Position numbers and translations under genes: made by a program. A stretch of 64,000 bases of DNA from the NCBI RefSeq assembly GCF_000003855.2, contig NW_003101670.1, positions 1,533,705-1,597,704 on the forward strand, in the 5' to 3' direction. This document shows, piece by piece, positions 42,915 through 56,045 of the stretch. Numbering within the stretch: the stretch's first letter is position 1; every line of letters begins with the position of its first letter. This DNA is from Blastomyces gilchristii SLH14081. Lineage: Eukaryota > Ascomycota > Eurotiomycetes > Onygenales > Ajellomycetaceae. Below the pieces are notes generated by a model. That model did not search any database. It saw only the letters and a program-made list of their open reading frames with translations, and was not told where the DNA came from.

Positions 42915-43535
42915 ATGGAGTCAAGAACAATGCCACCAGAGCCAGGCAACAAACGTCCCAGATCCCCATCGGGCGACTATACCCATTCGACTCCCTCCAC
43001 CAAAGTCCCCAAAACCCACTCCAACCATCTCCAAATCAACTACCTCGCCCGCCAATACGCCCATAATATTCCCCTCGTCTCTGCAGAAGATACTCTCCCC
43101 TCCATCCTCCGTATAATAAACGACTACGACGGCGTACTCCAGCGTCACGAGAGCATTGCTGGAAACCTAGGCGCATGTCCCCTCGGCCCAATCCTCGTCT
43201 CTCGTTTCGAACGTCTCTTCGACGGGCCCCCCAAGGTGCTAAAATCTCATGGGAAAGAAGGGACAACGGTCTCCTGGCTCGATGTTGTCGAGTTTGCGAA
43301 AAACAAACCGGAGCAATTCACTCTTGAAAAGACGCGAAATGGAGTACCTGTTTGCCAGATATATACCAAGCAGAGTCGCATAGAAATTTCAGAGGAGGAC
43401 TACATCCTGATCAAGTCGGGGATTCCTCAGAAGATTATCCCCCCGCAGCCAATCGTGGAGGATGAGGAGAAGGAATTGGGCGCGTTAGAAATTTTAGAAA
43501 AGAATCTGGGGCAGATTATTAATCTGGCTGATCAA

Positions 43536-43579
<44 letters not shown>

Positions 43580-45120
43580 AGAGAGAAAGAAAGAAACAGA
43601 GAAACATAATTATTTTCTTTTTTTATGTGATGTCCGTTTTTTGTTGTAGGCAGTAGCTAACATGATAAATAGTGTCGGCTCGTGCCAGACAGCTGAACCA
43701 CAGATTCAAAAATCGCAAGAGTGCTATTGTGAGCAGGAGAGAAAATGATTTATCACTCACTGCACGACAACCGCGGTCTATTAGTCCACTCCGCGAAGCC
43801 AATGGCAATGGAATGGGTACCGCCCATACAAGCAACGGCCATTCGAGCCCTCACTCCCCTCAGGGCTTCATCGCGGTTAATTCTTCTTCTCGACACGAAC
43901 ACTCCCCCGATGACGCCAGTATCCTCTCCGCAGCGCAATTCATGTTCCCTCATTCCAGCACAGACAACGTCACCATAATCAACGGGACCTCGATTAAGGG
44001 AGCCTCCCCTGCTACACGTGCAGAATTAATGAAAAAATTCTTCACCACAGCCGATCGCCATGCGCGGGGCTACCAAAATGATGAAGTTATAGAAGGTCCT
44101 GCCCCGCCCGCGCGCCACGCTTCCCGCTCTCGACCCCGCGCCTCCGACCCCGGCGAGTATGGAGGAGGCTTCGCAGGAAGCGGACCTGTGGCCATCCCCA
44201 ATACCCCATCTTCCCTCCTCCCTCAACCAAAGTCCTCCAACCACTACGAGCGTGACGACGGCGGGCCCTACAAGATCGAAATGGTAAGCCGCATGGAAGG
44301 CCTCCAGCGCGGCGAACGCATCCTCCCCCCCTGCGACCGCTGTCGCCGTCTACAGATGGACTGCCACAAGAACCTTACCGCCTGCATGGGCTGTACGAAG
44401 AAACACGCCAAGTGCTCGTGGAAGGAAGTTAAAATCGAGGAGCTGCACGAGACGTACCTGGCTCGTCCTCAAAGTAGTATAGACGGTGGCAATGGCAATA
44501 TGCATGATGGAACGATGCCGACAATAGAAACGGAGGCGGAAACATCAGCGTCTGCATCGACGACGGAACTTGGTAAGAGTCAGCGGGGCAATAGGACGCC
44601 GAATGTCGGTGGTATCAACGCTGACGCGGGCTCAACCGCCGGAACCGACCAGGGCCCTATTATCTGCAACCCCAACAACAATACCAATAATAATAATAAC
44701 ACGAATACCCGCCGCGCCTCCGAACCACAAACACGCATCCGCCACACCTCTAAACCCCGTTCGCAGAGCGAAAACAGCATGCTCGCGGGCCTAGCGGAGG
44801 CGGCGCACGAGCCCGACCGGTGGACGAATAATAATAATAATGATAACACACACGGAGATATGCACTCAGCAGCACATCGCTCACATCCACATCCGCATTC
44901 ATACCAACACCAACATACACATCCACATGCACATACACAAGCGCTGTTAGATACAGACGCAGACGACAACGACTCCACGGACCCGCTCGCGCAAGCTATT
45001 AGGGATACCATGGGGAAGCATAACCTTGCTGCTGCAGCTGCAGCGGCGCGGTCATCGGGACATAGGGAGAGGGAAATGGAGAGGCAGAGAGAGAGAGAGA
45101 TAGATCGAGATGACGAATGA
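42915..45120 (+). CDS. Zn(II)2Cys6-type zinc-cluster protein
   Basis: Exons 42915-43536 and 43673-45120 give 689 aa. The 136-nt intron begins GTAAAA, holds a run of 38 A, has the branch site GCTAAC and ends AAATAG; splicing in phase 1 joins NLADQ to VSARARQ. The N-terminal 200 residues form a conserved-looking helical region (NYLARQYAHNIPLVSAEDTL, then SWLDVVEFAKNKPEQF). The zinc cluster lies near residues 428-455: CDRCRRLQMDC and CMGCTKKHAKC, spacing C-x2-C-x6-C-x5-C-x2-C-x6-C. It is central rather than N-terminal, which is unusual for this class. The C-terminal third is low-complexity with Asn runs, a His-rich HPHPHSYQHQHTHPHAHT tract and an acidic/Arg end. Presumably a nuclear DNA-binding regulator with a very long upstream region. 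I do not recognise the orthologue. Confidence 0.85.
43539..43576. repeat. A38 homopolymer inside the intron
   Basis: Thirty-eight consecutive A, starting two bases after the donor G of the zinc-cluster gene's only intron, followed by GA-rich sequence. Length is likely to vary between strains. Confidence 0.95.
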
Positions 45121-45159
45121 TGGAATCGCCCCCTCCCTTTTCTTTATTTTTATTTATAT

Positions 45160-45198
<39 letters not shown>

Positions 45199-46747
45199 TT
45201 TTTGCCTTTCTATGTGAAGATATTTAGGGTGTCTATCTATATATTTATATATTATCTCCATATTTTTTCTTCTCGTGATTTTTCCTTTTTTAATATTGCC
45301 GATGCGGTTATATTTTCTCTTTCTTTTTGTGTTTTTGACTCATCTTTCGTGACAGTTCTTCTAACCATCAACAAGTCTCTCCCCCCCTTTTCCCCCCGGC
45401 CCCCCCTCCTTTTGCCATAACTTTTAATTTGTTTTTAAGAACCCCCCCCCCCCCCCCCCTCCCCCGGCTTTGTACATGATTTGTCTATTACCTTTATTAG
45501 CCAGTATCTTATCCTTTTCCTCATGTGCTCACATGTCATAATGCCCTTCATTCCTGGTTTGTGATTTGCTGGCATGTTTTGTTCCCCCTCCTCCGTCCCT
45601 GTGCGTTGCATATCATATTATATTTACACTTCTATTCCCATTTTCTATTCTATCTAGGCTATTCTTTTCCCCCTTCTTTTTCTCTCTTTTTCTCTCCCTT
45701 TCTCTCACTCTCCTCTCTCCTCTCTCTTTTCTTTTTCTCTTCTTTCCCCCCCCTCTCATTTTTTTTTCCTTTTGCGAACACGAAATGGAACTGAAATAAG
45801 GGAGTTATGAGAGTTTACATGGTTTGAAATACATGAACGGATGGATTTGAATGAATGGATTTGAATGATAAGATGGCAGCAACATTGAGTTTCGTAATGA
45901 GGTTTGAGTTTTAGAAAATAGTTGAGATGTTTGATTTTTTTTTATTTCTAAAGGAAAAAAAAGAAGAAAAAAAAAATAAAAGAAAAAAGAAAAATTAGTT
46001 AGCTAGCTATTTAGCTGAGTTTGATATTCTGCTGTTTTATTTCACTTGATATTTTCACATGAATTTACATTGAGTGATATTATTAGTATTTTCTCTCTTT
46101 CAGATTTTCTTTCCTATGCTGAATTTCTATGAATGTTGTAGTATGAAGTATGAAGAGATTGAGAAATGCTGCTTATGAAAAGAGTATTGTATAACTATTA
46201 ACTGAGCTGTTTATTGTATTTAGATAACTATATACTCAGTGCAACAGGATGAGCCTGTCTGTACTCTGAAGTTAGCACCTTGTTTAATCAATTCTCTTTC
46301 ACCCCACATGAGTAACTAACTAGCTTCAAATCTTAGCTCTTGCGTACATCTTCCTGGGCTGGATGGCTGTGATCTGTTATGAGTGGTGAGAGTAGGGTTT
46401 TAAGCTTGTCATATATGATATAGATGGGGTGACTGGGGGGAAGAAGAGATATAGATATATATATTTGAAGATGGATTCAATTTATCACATATTTAATGTT
46501 ATATCAAGTCATTGAAGGAATTGATATCTTTAGTTTCGCCTTGCACTGGTACTGGTGCTAGTGTACAGAAGAAGGGCGACAAACATTCCTTGTAAAACAT
46601 TTCTATATCTCCTGCTTCACAGGTAATAGTATATATATTTATATATTGGATCAAGCATCACCACATAAACGCATCCCCATAACCGTACATGTACATTACA
46701 TTTGCCAAAGAACGCTCCCTACACCAACTTCAATCCAACCTGTAACA
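45121..46747. other. Intergenic, low complexity
   Basis: Contains the T36 run, a C18 run (45442-45459), a pyrimidine-rich stretch (45660-45770), A-rich sequence at 45950-45990, and an AT-rich, CpG-free patch from about 45995 to 46310 that looks like a mutated repeat remnant. No gene seen. Confidence 0.5.
45162..45197. repeat. T36 homopolymer in the 3' region
   Basis: Thirty-six consecutive T, 42 bp beyond the stop codon of the zinc-cluster gene. In the transcript it would be complementary to the intron A run. Confidence 0.95.
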
Positions 46748-47942
46748 ATGACCCCCCCACCCCCGCTCAAAGACCTCACAACCGAAAACATAACCCAAAA
46801 CACAAACCTCATAAACGCCCAATGCCCCTCCCCGCGCCTCCGCTACCTCCTCGCCCGCCTCACAACCCACCTGCACGACTTCGCCCGCGAAACCCGCCTC
46901 TCAACCACCGAATGGTCCACCGCCCTCCACTTCCTCATCGAGGTAGGCAAAATCTCCTCCCCGCACCGCAACGAGTTCATCCTCCTCTCAGACATCCTCG
47001 GCCTCTCGCTACTCGTCGACGCCATCAACCACCCAAAACCACCCGGCGCCACAGAGGGGACCCTGCTGGGGCCCTTCCACACGCACGAGGCCCCCACGCT
47101 CGAGAATCATGGCGCCGCCCTCTTCAGCGATGGCGCCGGCGAGCCGTTGTTGGTCGTCTGCACCGTGCGCGATAGGGCGGGGAAGCCGCTGGAGGGGGTC
47201 AAGGTGGATATCTGGGAGACGGATAGTAGCGGGCGGTATGACGTGCAGTACGCGGGCGGTGGCGTGGGCGGGCAGGAACGGATCATGGATGGGCGCGGGG
47301 TGATGTACTCGGATGAACGGGGCGGGTTCTGGTTCAAGGCCATCAAGCCCGTGTCCTATCCGATTTCGCATGATGGGCCCGTGGGGAGGCTGCTGGGAAA
47401 GCTGGGCAGGCATCCGTATCGGCCGGCACATATGCATTTTATGCTGTGGAAGGAGGGGTGGGATTGTTTGATTACGTATGTTCTTTCTCCTTCCCTTAGT
47501 TAACTAGTTTTGGATACCATCCGGACAGCTAGCTGGATGCGTCTTATCTCGCTGTCAATGGATGTGATGCATGGAATGGGTATTGACAACGGCCATGTCG
47601 ATTCCATTCACATTATCCATCCATCCATCCATCCATGTACCCCGCTCACGCATACTGATGAAATACAGAGCCCTCTACCTCCGCGGCGACCCCTACGAAT
47701 CCTCCGACGCCGTCTTCGGCGTCAAATCATCGCTCATCGTCGACCTGCACCCGCTCACGGACCCTGAGATGGCGAAGAAATACGACGTGCCGCTCGGTAC
47801 GCCTATGTTGCAGTATGAGTTTGTCTTGGTGTCGGAGGAAGAGGCGCGGGCGCTGCGGGAGCGGAATTCCAGGGAGGCGCTGGAGAAGTTGGGGATGCGG
47901 GTTAGGTTGTTAGACGGGTTGCCGGTGCCGGATGTTGATTGA
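46748..47942 (+). CDS. Intradiol ring-cleavage dioxygenase
   Basis: Exons 46748-47475 and 47669-47942 give 333 aa. The intron (193 nt) has GTATGT, a TACTGATG branch site and ACAG, joining CLIT to ALYLRGDP. The N-terminal helical domain (residues about 10-105) and the beta-sandwich domain match catechol or hydroxyquinol 1,2-dioxygenases, which use Fe(III) to open catechol-type rings between the hydroxyls, feeding the beta-ketoadipate pathway. The four iron ligands are visible: Y164 (GRYDVQY), Y204 (VSYPISHDGPVG), H228 and H230 (RPAHMHF). Length fits the hydroxyquinol/catechol subgroup. No signal peptide, so cytosolic. An upstream in-frame ATG at 46646 exists, but MTPPPPLKDLT fits the family better. 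Third positions in this gene are unusually GC-rich. Confidence 0.9.
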
Positions 47943-48173
47943 TTGATTGACTGATTTGATTTGATTGGGTTGTGGTTTGTGGTGGGTTTTCTGTTATTCT
48001 TAATTTTTTTGACGAGTTGTGATGATCATATTTCATGTTTATGCGGATATGAAACGGAAATTTGTGGAGAGTCCAAGAAAATGAACGGGAAATAAACCCG
48101 CCTCCAAAATATACTTTCAGGGGTAACTTAAATATGCAATAATCTACATTCCACGAAAGGAATATGCATCATC

Positions 48174-51100
48174 TCATCGTAAAATGCCTTCCCCATCAAC
48201 GATTATTCCCCCGATCAAACCTCCACTAGTCTCACCTCCGTCCTCATCCCTCTCCTCCTCATAATCACCATCGTCCCCATCATTCTCTTTCCCCCCACCA
48301 CTCCCCTTCAACCCTCTAATCCCTGTCTCATCCTGCACCCATCCCCCAAGCCTCTCCACCTTATTCCCAAACCCGGCATCAACCTTCAAATACAGCCCAG
48401 CGCTTAGCGCCCGTTGCACCTTCGCCTCCCGCGCCCCACTCACAACACCCCGCAAGACACGCACCAAATACTCGCTTAGGATATCCACGCTCCATTCGTC
48501 CGGAACCAACCGGAGCACGTCCGTGATATCATACACGGACGCAAACCGCGCGAGCAGATTGCTGGTGCGTTCAATACGGCAGACCGGGTCCGCGATCTGC
48601 AGGAACTCCGTGAGGAGGTAGGTGAAGAGCTCAGCTTGTGTGTCGCTTGCGATTTCTGCTACGGTTGACGTGGACCATGTTGGTCCGCCGTATGCACAGT
48701 AGCGGATGGCGGTGTCGTAGTCACTGAGCCCGTGGGTAAGGAGGCGGAGGGCTTCGCGGTGGCGGCCCCGGCGGCCGTCGAGAATTATGCTTTCGGAGAC
48801 GAGTTCGTTTTTGAAGGGTTCGATGCGGGCGAGGACGGTGGAGATCGAGTACGAGAGATTGGTTGGTGGGGTAGTGGAGGTGAATTGGGTTGTTGAGCCG
48901 CCTCCTAGTAGTTGGAGGAGGCGGAGGCGGGATTGCCACCACGGCTCTGGAGGATGGTTGTGCGTGATGAAGCTGAGATAGGAAGGTTTAGGGGCCTGGA
49001 GGGCGCGGTAGGTTGAGTAGGATTCTGTTAAGGATGCGCGGGCTTCAGCGGAGGATTCGAGAACTGAAAGGACAGTATCGAGATAATAGGCTATAAGGTC
49101 ATCGGCGTATTGGGTATCCTGTGAAATTCGTTAGTTGGGTTAATCCAGTGCCGTGCGGGGAAGAAAAAAAGGGAGGGAGATATACGTGTTTTGTAAAAAC
49201 GAGATGTTCTAGATACTCTTGGACAGCCCCTGGGGCACGCTTTTGTAGCAACGCAATTACCTGCTGCGGATTGAATTTCACCCTGCTGGTATCATCCACA
49301 AAGACTTGGATTCCAAGCTTGGGGTTACGCGCAGCCAACCATGGACCGTATTCCTCAACCAGGTGAACATCCCTAATTTTTACCAAATACTTTCGAATCT
49401 GAATGTCTGCTGCTGGACCTGATAGCTCCTTTCCTTCGTCCTTCTCTCCCTCGACTATCCTTCTCCATGTTGCCAGAACATGTTTGGCCATTTTCCGGCT
49501 CTGGTATAATCTGCTGAGAACAAAAAGCCTATTATAGCTCTCGAGTAGCTGCACAGCCCGATCAAAATTACCCTTCCAGTTGTCAACAAGTTTGTTCAGG
49601 TCTGGGCGCACAGAAGCTCCCGGAGCTACATTTCCCTCGCGCATGTTTTTCGCATCCAGATGAAGAAGTAAATGTAACAACGCAGCGTCCACGCTATTAA
49701 ACACATACGTCTCATCCGTCACACTCCCATAGCCTCGTTTCTTCTGCCAACCTAGCAGATAACGTTTAAGAAGGTGGAGAATATTATCGTCCATGGTCAA
49801 ATTTGGCGGTTTATTTTCCACTCCTTCATCTGGTGGAGCGAAGAATGATGATATCACCTTCTCCAAACCATTATATACCCAAATCCCTTGTGGACCTTGA
49901 AGTGCTTCACCTTTAAGCAGCGGTATCAAAAGGAGAACCACTCGAGGGTCGAGCTCCCCGACGACAAGTGCGTCTTCGGTTGCTCTTATAGTCGCTGCGG
50001 TTGGGCCCGTAGAGCTTGGGGCGATTAGATCGATAAATAGAAGCAAACTTGCCTTCTGCCTGACGTAACGCAAACCAATGTATTCTGTTTCAGTCTTGGG
50101 CTCCATATCTCGAAGTCCTTGGATGATATTAATAATTGGTTCTTTATCAACACCCGCATCCTTCCCATCGGCTTCCTTCATTTGCTTAGCCAATTCAAGA
50201 GAATTGTCTAATTGAAGCGCTAGTGGATTCCGCAGGACCGTCCAAATTCGATCCCCTTCCCAAATGATGATACTACTTTTGACAGTTGCGAGGCCACGGG
50301 CAAACTTGGTTTCTTCCCGGTTCCTTTCCTCTTCCCAGTCACGGCTGACATGCGACGAAGAGAGAAGCTTTGAACCGTCAGAATCAGTTTCCTGGTTATC
50401 GAAGAGCTCCTTTTCCTTTTGTAGATGTTCGAGGGACGCGCGAGTTCTCGGGTCGTTATTCTCTGGGGGTGTTGAAGGGATCGATGGCGCCATTATGCTG
50501 GTCGACTTCAAACGAACCATCCGCATAACGTCGACGATTTCTGAAAAGGACACACGGCTGGCGCCGACGGTACGCCGAATTCCAACTGTGCCGGGTGGTG
50601 AGCGGGCTGCAGGTATTTCTACTAATGCCTTTTGTAATCTACGTTCTCCCGGAACTGCATTCCACCTCTGCGCTTCGATATATGTCCGACTGTCTTCGTT
50701 GTCGTCGGCACCAATGACTGCCAGAACATACCCATTTTGATCGTCGTCACTCGCGCGCGGTTGATTTCCCTCGTTACTATCGTCATCGACCACAATAGCG
50801 TCTGGGTATTTTGGAAATTCAAGAGTCCCCCGAACAACATCCCCATCGACATTGACGAACATACCTACGCCGGGTTCTGACGGCTCAGTCCCCGTAACCA
50901 ACAAAAATTCGGATGGGGTCGGCGATACAACGTGCGGCTTGAGTCTCGTGGTGGATTGCTTCGGAGGAGGTGGTAACGGTTTCTGGCTTGACGAAGAAGA
51001 CCCATCAGAGCCTGGACCACCGTTTTCCGAAGATGGTTCTGATGTGTCAGGAGACTTTTTCTCAGGGGAGCCTGGCGGGCCATGGAGAGTCTTAGACTTC

Positions 51101-52103
51101 ATGGAGGGCTCTGGAGTTATGGAGCTCGATCTTTCGGGAAACATTGAATGAGGGCTTGGACTTGGTTGGCGCCGTCCGACGCCGCCAAGTGTATTTAGAC
51201 TCGCGCTTCTGCTGTGTCCTGGAACATTTCCAGCCGATGCAGGCTGGTTCCCTTGAACTGGGGTGTCAGTTCGAACTGGTATGTCTTCCACATGGCCGGA
51301 TTCAAAGCTTTCTTCTGACGAAGAGATTGGAAATAGTGGAATCTTCTGACGGTGCTCTACTTCCAGCAGAGAGTACGAATATGCGTCTGCAACGCACGCG
51401 ATTGTATCTCTTCGGGCAGATACAAGACATCCTGGAAACTCAATATTTCTCACTCTTCGGGGCTCGTCGCCGATTCTGACCAGCATTATTCTATTGGTAA
51501 CTGCAATCATAACCACGGGATCAAAAGGCTGCCCATCCTCATTTGGTTCATTGAGATCGAGCCCTCCAATCCATTTACAATTGCCCACTTTCGTAGTGCC
51601 GTAGGTCGGGCTTAGCTCAGGGAGCGAGTAAAATGTGACGACGCCATTGCATAGGATGCATGCTTTGTAGGTAGAAGGTAGAATGAGTATCTGCTGCACC
51701 CCCGGTGGTGTGTCTGCAGGTAGATTACTCTGCGACAACGTGATGGGTAGTCTTGACGCCAAAATAAAGGATGGCTCGGCTGATTCTTCAGAGTCGGAGG
51801 GAAAGGAAACGAAATGCAGAACTTCCCCGAGGGAGGTCCCGATATAGAGATTATCGTCTATCACAACAGTCAATAACACATAACACCCCTAAAGTTTATC
51901 CCTAAGGGAGAGAGATACTTCAACATACTCCAATATTCTACACATGTGATATACACTTCTTGCTCGCTCCCTTCGCCAGCAACCGGAACCGATTCTATGA
52001 GCTGTCGCAGCACATACGGACCAGTCTCAGGAGGAGCTATGCGCCGTCTTTTGCGGGGGCTATCGATATCGTCGTCTGAACTCATTGTATAGAGCGAGTC
52101 CAC
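48174..52103 (-). CDS. VPS3: VPS3-like CORVET tethering subunit
   Basis: Three exons, 52103-51929, 51857-49186 and 49118-48174, give 1263 aa. Introns are 71 nt (GTATGT...GATAG) and 67 nt (GTATAT...CACAG) and both keep the frame. The N-terminus has a CNH/beta-propeller start (YITCVEYW joined to NDNLYIGTSLGEVLHFVSFP), an inserted Ser/Pro-rich disordered region (about residues 250-400), then helical-repeat sequence with LLHLDAKN and ILDGRRGRHREALRLLTHGL near the C-terminus, the VPS39/TRAP1-type region. The layout matches the VPS3/TGFBRAP1 subunit of CORVET, which tethers early endosomes through Rab5. VPS39 of HOPS is the alternative; the SLGEVLHFVSFP start favours VPS3. The terminal 60 residues are acidic and Gly-rich. 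Divergent from the CASP gene. Confidence 0.78.
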
Positions 52104-52424
52104 TGATTCGATCTCTCCCCGCCAAAACTACCAGCTGAAAAAGTGACTAAGAAACACTGTTGCTTCGCGCGGGGAGTCAAGAGCTATCTCTGATTGCGAT
52201 GGCGGCGTCATTTTGGGTGCAAGCAACGCAAGTAAGGACGGAACAATGTTTATCCGATATGATTAGCTACTCCGACTTGGATTGTGCCGATATCAACAGT
52301 TGGCGACATCTATGGCAGCGAGGAACTCAATCGCCACTGCAGGTCTGTTGTGGTCCGAGGATTTGATTTAGAATTTCTATTATGCTTAGATTATACGCCT
52401 GATACCAGCAGATCCCGTGTTAGC
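52104..52424. promoter_or_regulatory. Divergent promoter between VPS3 and CASP
   Basis: About 320 bp between the two start codons. A short frame starting at 52198 (MAASFWVQATQ, then GTAAGG) could be a small first coding exon or an upstream reading frame of the CASP gene. No TATA box was noticed. Confidence 0.5.
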
Positions 52425-54922
52425 ATGATGGATGCCCTTGTCGCGGCTGAGAGCGTCCTCGATGAGAGTGCTCCAAGTAAGGCCGGTCAGGTAGAGAAGC
52501 CCGCCAAATCCGAAAAACAAGCCCAGGAAGAAAACAAGTTCCAGCAAGCTATTGCAGTATGGAGAGGTAATTATAATAATGAATTTGTGCTATGGGTATT
52601 TACGAACTATTCTGACTGGGAAACCAAGGCATCGACCTCTCGAGCCTAGTGCCAAAGCTTGATACTACAGCGTCGGACATCATAGCTCACCAGCGCGACT
52701 CTCTTGTGCAACGAAAAGATTTGGCTCAGAAAACCAAGGATTTTCGAAGACTCGACGATGCTACGAAACTCGCGGAATATAAAGGATTGCTGAAATGTAT
52801 GTAGAAGTCCCTCCCCTGCTGACCTACTTTTACGTTAGCTTTCCCTAACATCGGAAACACGTAGCATACCAAACGTTCATCGACCTCCTTACCAACCATG
52901 GCAAGGCTTCCTCGTCAGCATTTTTGCAGCTTTACTCCGCATTATCAGAAGCCCCCGACCCATACCCACTCCTTGAAGCATCCGTTGATTCCCTAGTCGT
53001 TTCCGAAGATACTGTCCCCAAGTTGAACTCCGAAATAGACTTTTTGCGAAAGAGCACAAATCGCCTCACTTCTCAATTGGAGGAGTCAGAAAAGAAGTTG
53101 GAGGAAGAACGATCACTCCGGCGCAAGGTTGAGGAAAACCAGGATGCAAAGATTCAGGAGGTTGAGGCGTCATGGACCGCGGTACTGGCTGAGAAGACCA
53201 GCAATTGGGAAGCTAAGGAGAAGAATTATGAGGAAAAGGCAGAAAACCACGAACGTCTGCTCAAGGAAATCAAGGCAAGCTACGAAGTAAATCAAAGATT
53301 GGACCGAGCAGATGGTGAGGACACATCAAGGAGTGCCGCAACCGCAGCGGAGCTTGAAATCGTTGCTTCGGAGCTGGAGAAGACTAGTGAGCGATTGGCA
53401 GAGGTCGAGGCTCGAAACGAACAGCTGAGCTTAGAGCTCGCGCAGGCTGTATCTCATTCCCAGTCAGAGAACAAACACCGCACCATGGAGGACGACCCTT
53501 CATTTTTACGCTTGCAAGCTGAAAATTCTTCCCTTTTACGAAAACTCGACGCTGCCCGCTACGAAAAGGATGCAGACAAGCATTCATGGGAAGGCAAACT
53601 CCGCCAGATAGAGCGACAAAACAATAAGATAACCGCTGAACGGGATGAAATAAAATCCAAATTGGATAAATGGTCAGACTATGAAGATATTCGGCGGGAA
53701 CTCGAAGCTATCAAGGTATGCACCGCACAAGATAGTTGGTTTATCCATTCCGTTGGCTAATTGAAACTAGTCCATAGAGTTTTCTACTGCGGATGATGAT
53801 GATGATGATAAGGACGTGATGGATGATACAAACTCGACTGCTCCTAATGAGTCCGGCAAATCAAAAGAAAGCTCGTTGGAGCAGCTCTTGTTAACTAGGA
53901 ATAAGAAGCTTTCGAATGAGCTGACGATTTTGAGAGTCTCGCATCAAGATTTGCAAAATCAACTAGAAGCTCTGCGGGAGGATCTGTCCAAAACGAGTGC
54001 AGATCTACAAAAATCGCAGAATTTGGCCGCTACCCTAGAAAATGACCTTCTGCAGATGCAAAGAGAGGCACCAAGTTTTCCGTCTGCTGCCATGTCAGTT
54101 GCAGGCACCTATGCTTCCAGATACCCCCATTCCTCCCGTAGGGGTAGGGCTCCCTCACCCACTTCCTCAATCATATCCGGTTTCGACCATGCAAACGCGT
54201 CCTCAAACACAATGGAAGCCATCAGAGCCGGTGAAGCTGTAGGTGGCGGCTCAGGAATCCTACCAATGGTCCAAGCCCAACGAGACCGATTCAAACAAAA
54301 GAACAACGAGCTCGAAGAGGAGTTATCTAAGACATACGCAATCGTCAAATCCCTCCGGCAGGAAGTCGCTTCTCTCCAAAAGGATAACCTTAACCTGTAC
54401 GAGAAGACGCGCTATGTCTCCACATACAATCGCGGCGGCCAAAGCTCCACGTCATCTGCATCAGCCTACGGCAACAACCCAAAGGCGACCTCCATCCATC
54501 CGTCTGCGGATTCCGCCTCCGGCCTCTCCGTTGACCGGTACCAGTCCGCCTACGAGGCGCAAATATCGCCCTTCGCCGCCTTCCGTGGCCGAGAGTCAGC
54601 CCGTGCTTACCGACGCATGAGCGTGCCGGAGCGCATCATATTCTCTGTCACCCGGATGGTTCTTGCGAATCGCACAAGCAGGAACCTGTTCGCGGGATAT
54701 TGTGTGGCGTTGCATATTCTTTTGTTTGTCATGTTGTATATAATGAGCACGTCGGAGATTGAGAGGCAGACTGCGAGCGCAGCGTTGGGTTCGCTTGGTG
54801 GAGCTGCCATGGCAGGGTCAGCGGGCGTTGGCAGTAGTGGTGCTGGTACAGGTAATGGTGCGGGAGGCAGCCCTGCTAGTGGCGACTGGCAGCAGGACAA
54901 GTTCAACAACCCTGCGTACTAA
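52425..54922 (+). CDS. COY1: CASP/COY1-type Golgi coiled-coil protein
   Basis: Four exons, 52425-52566, 52629-52796, 52865-53715 and 53771-54922, give 770 aa. The introns are 62, 68 and 55 nt with GTAATT/GTATGT/GTATGC donors; all junctions keep frame. The N-terminal motif KFQQAIAVWRGIDLSSLVPK and the LVQRKDLAQKTKDFRRLDDA block are characteristic of CASP, followed by long coiled coils (about residues 140-390 and 420-570). Near the C-terminus YRRMSVPERIIFSVTRMVLA precedes one transmembrane segment, GYCVALHILLFVMLYIM, the tail anchor in Golgi membranes. CASP proteins act in retrograde intra-Golgi traffic with golgins and SNAREs. A Gly/Ala-rich tail follows the anchor. The exact start is uncertain. 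Confidence 0.9.
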
Positions 54923-56045
54923 CTCCATCCGACATTGGTAGGAAGGTTTTTTGCGCAATGTCAATAGTATATGTATTGTACGGGATATCTCCCCGTATTA
55001 CTATATCATGTCTTTATTACGAGGTTTTGTCTTTTTTTTTAAAAAAAAAAGTTCTATGCCTATTTGTATGCCTATTGCATTTTTGTTATTGCTCAGGAAG
55101 TAATTATATGTTCCATCGATTTCCCCTTTCCCATCTGAGACATGTTTTATACCTCGTCCCCAATTTCCTATCGCGATGTACTTGTACCATGAACAGAAAC
55201 TCACTGACTCTTAATGCAATTTGGTTTCGCCTGTCCAGGGATGCTCTCGATGATTCGACCTCAAACAACTGCGCTCCTAGATCTAGGCCTTGATCCTTTG
55301 CTAGGAAACTAACGGAAGGAGTCATGCTCTGCCTCTCAAATTCCACGGTATGGTGTACATGTGCCTACGAAGATTCATCCTTCACTTAGTTTGATGGTTT
55401 CAATTGTCTGCACATTCCATCGCATTAGCATTACTACTCCAAGAAATTGTTTCTGGGCAGTATATCGATTCGGCCGACTATAACGAATCCGATATGAAAA
55501 TTTTCTCTCAGTTGTAAGACCCTCATGTTCTGATGTATGATATTTCGTCGTTACATCAGGAAACTAGAACGAACCCACCCATCTGGGCTGAAATATTGCA
55601 TCCTTAGCAACACCAAATATTGGTTTACTTCGCAGAATGATGGAGCTGTGAAGTGTAGGGGCTAAATGGATCACCATAATAGTATTCGTAGCTGAGAATA
55701 GTAAGGAATAGTGAAAGAAATGAACAGAGTCAAGTATAACAAAGTAAATAGGACAACTCCGAGAAACTCCCTGATGCACAACAGATATGGAAATATATAT
55801 ACAGAAATATCACTGGGAATATACCTCACACAGCATAAATCGAAAGCGAAAAAAACTTAAACCAAAAAGAACCTCCTCAACAAATCTAGTCATCCTCATC
55901 CTGGTTTAGTTAACCTTTTTTTTTTTCTCTTTTTCTTCTCAGGTATCATATTCAAATATTTTGTCCTTGCAAACATCCCCTGTCCCATCCCCAACCACAA
56001 CAGAGGTGCCAAATACACACACCCTACCCTAAAAAAGTAAACCCC
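54923..56045. other. Convergent 3' space
   Basis: Lies between the CASP gene and the minus-strand DUF3455 gene. Contains a T-run/A-run pair at 55031-55050 and pyrimidine-rich sequence at 55917-55940. No gene recognised. Confidence 0.5.

Noticed and set aside
46702..47437. Long alternative frames on both strands over the dioxygenase
   Set aside because: Produced by the high third-position GC of the dioxygenase gene; they lack domains and the real frame has all four iron ligands.
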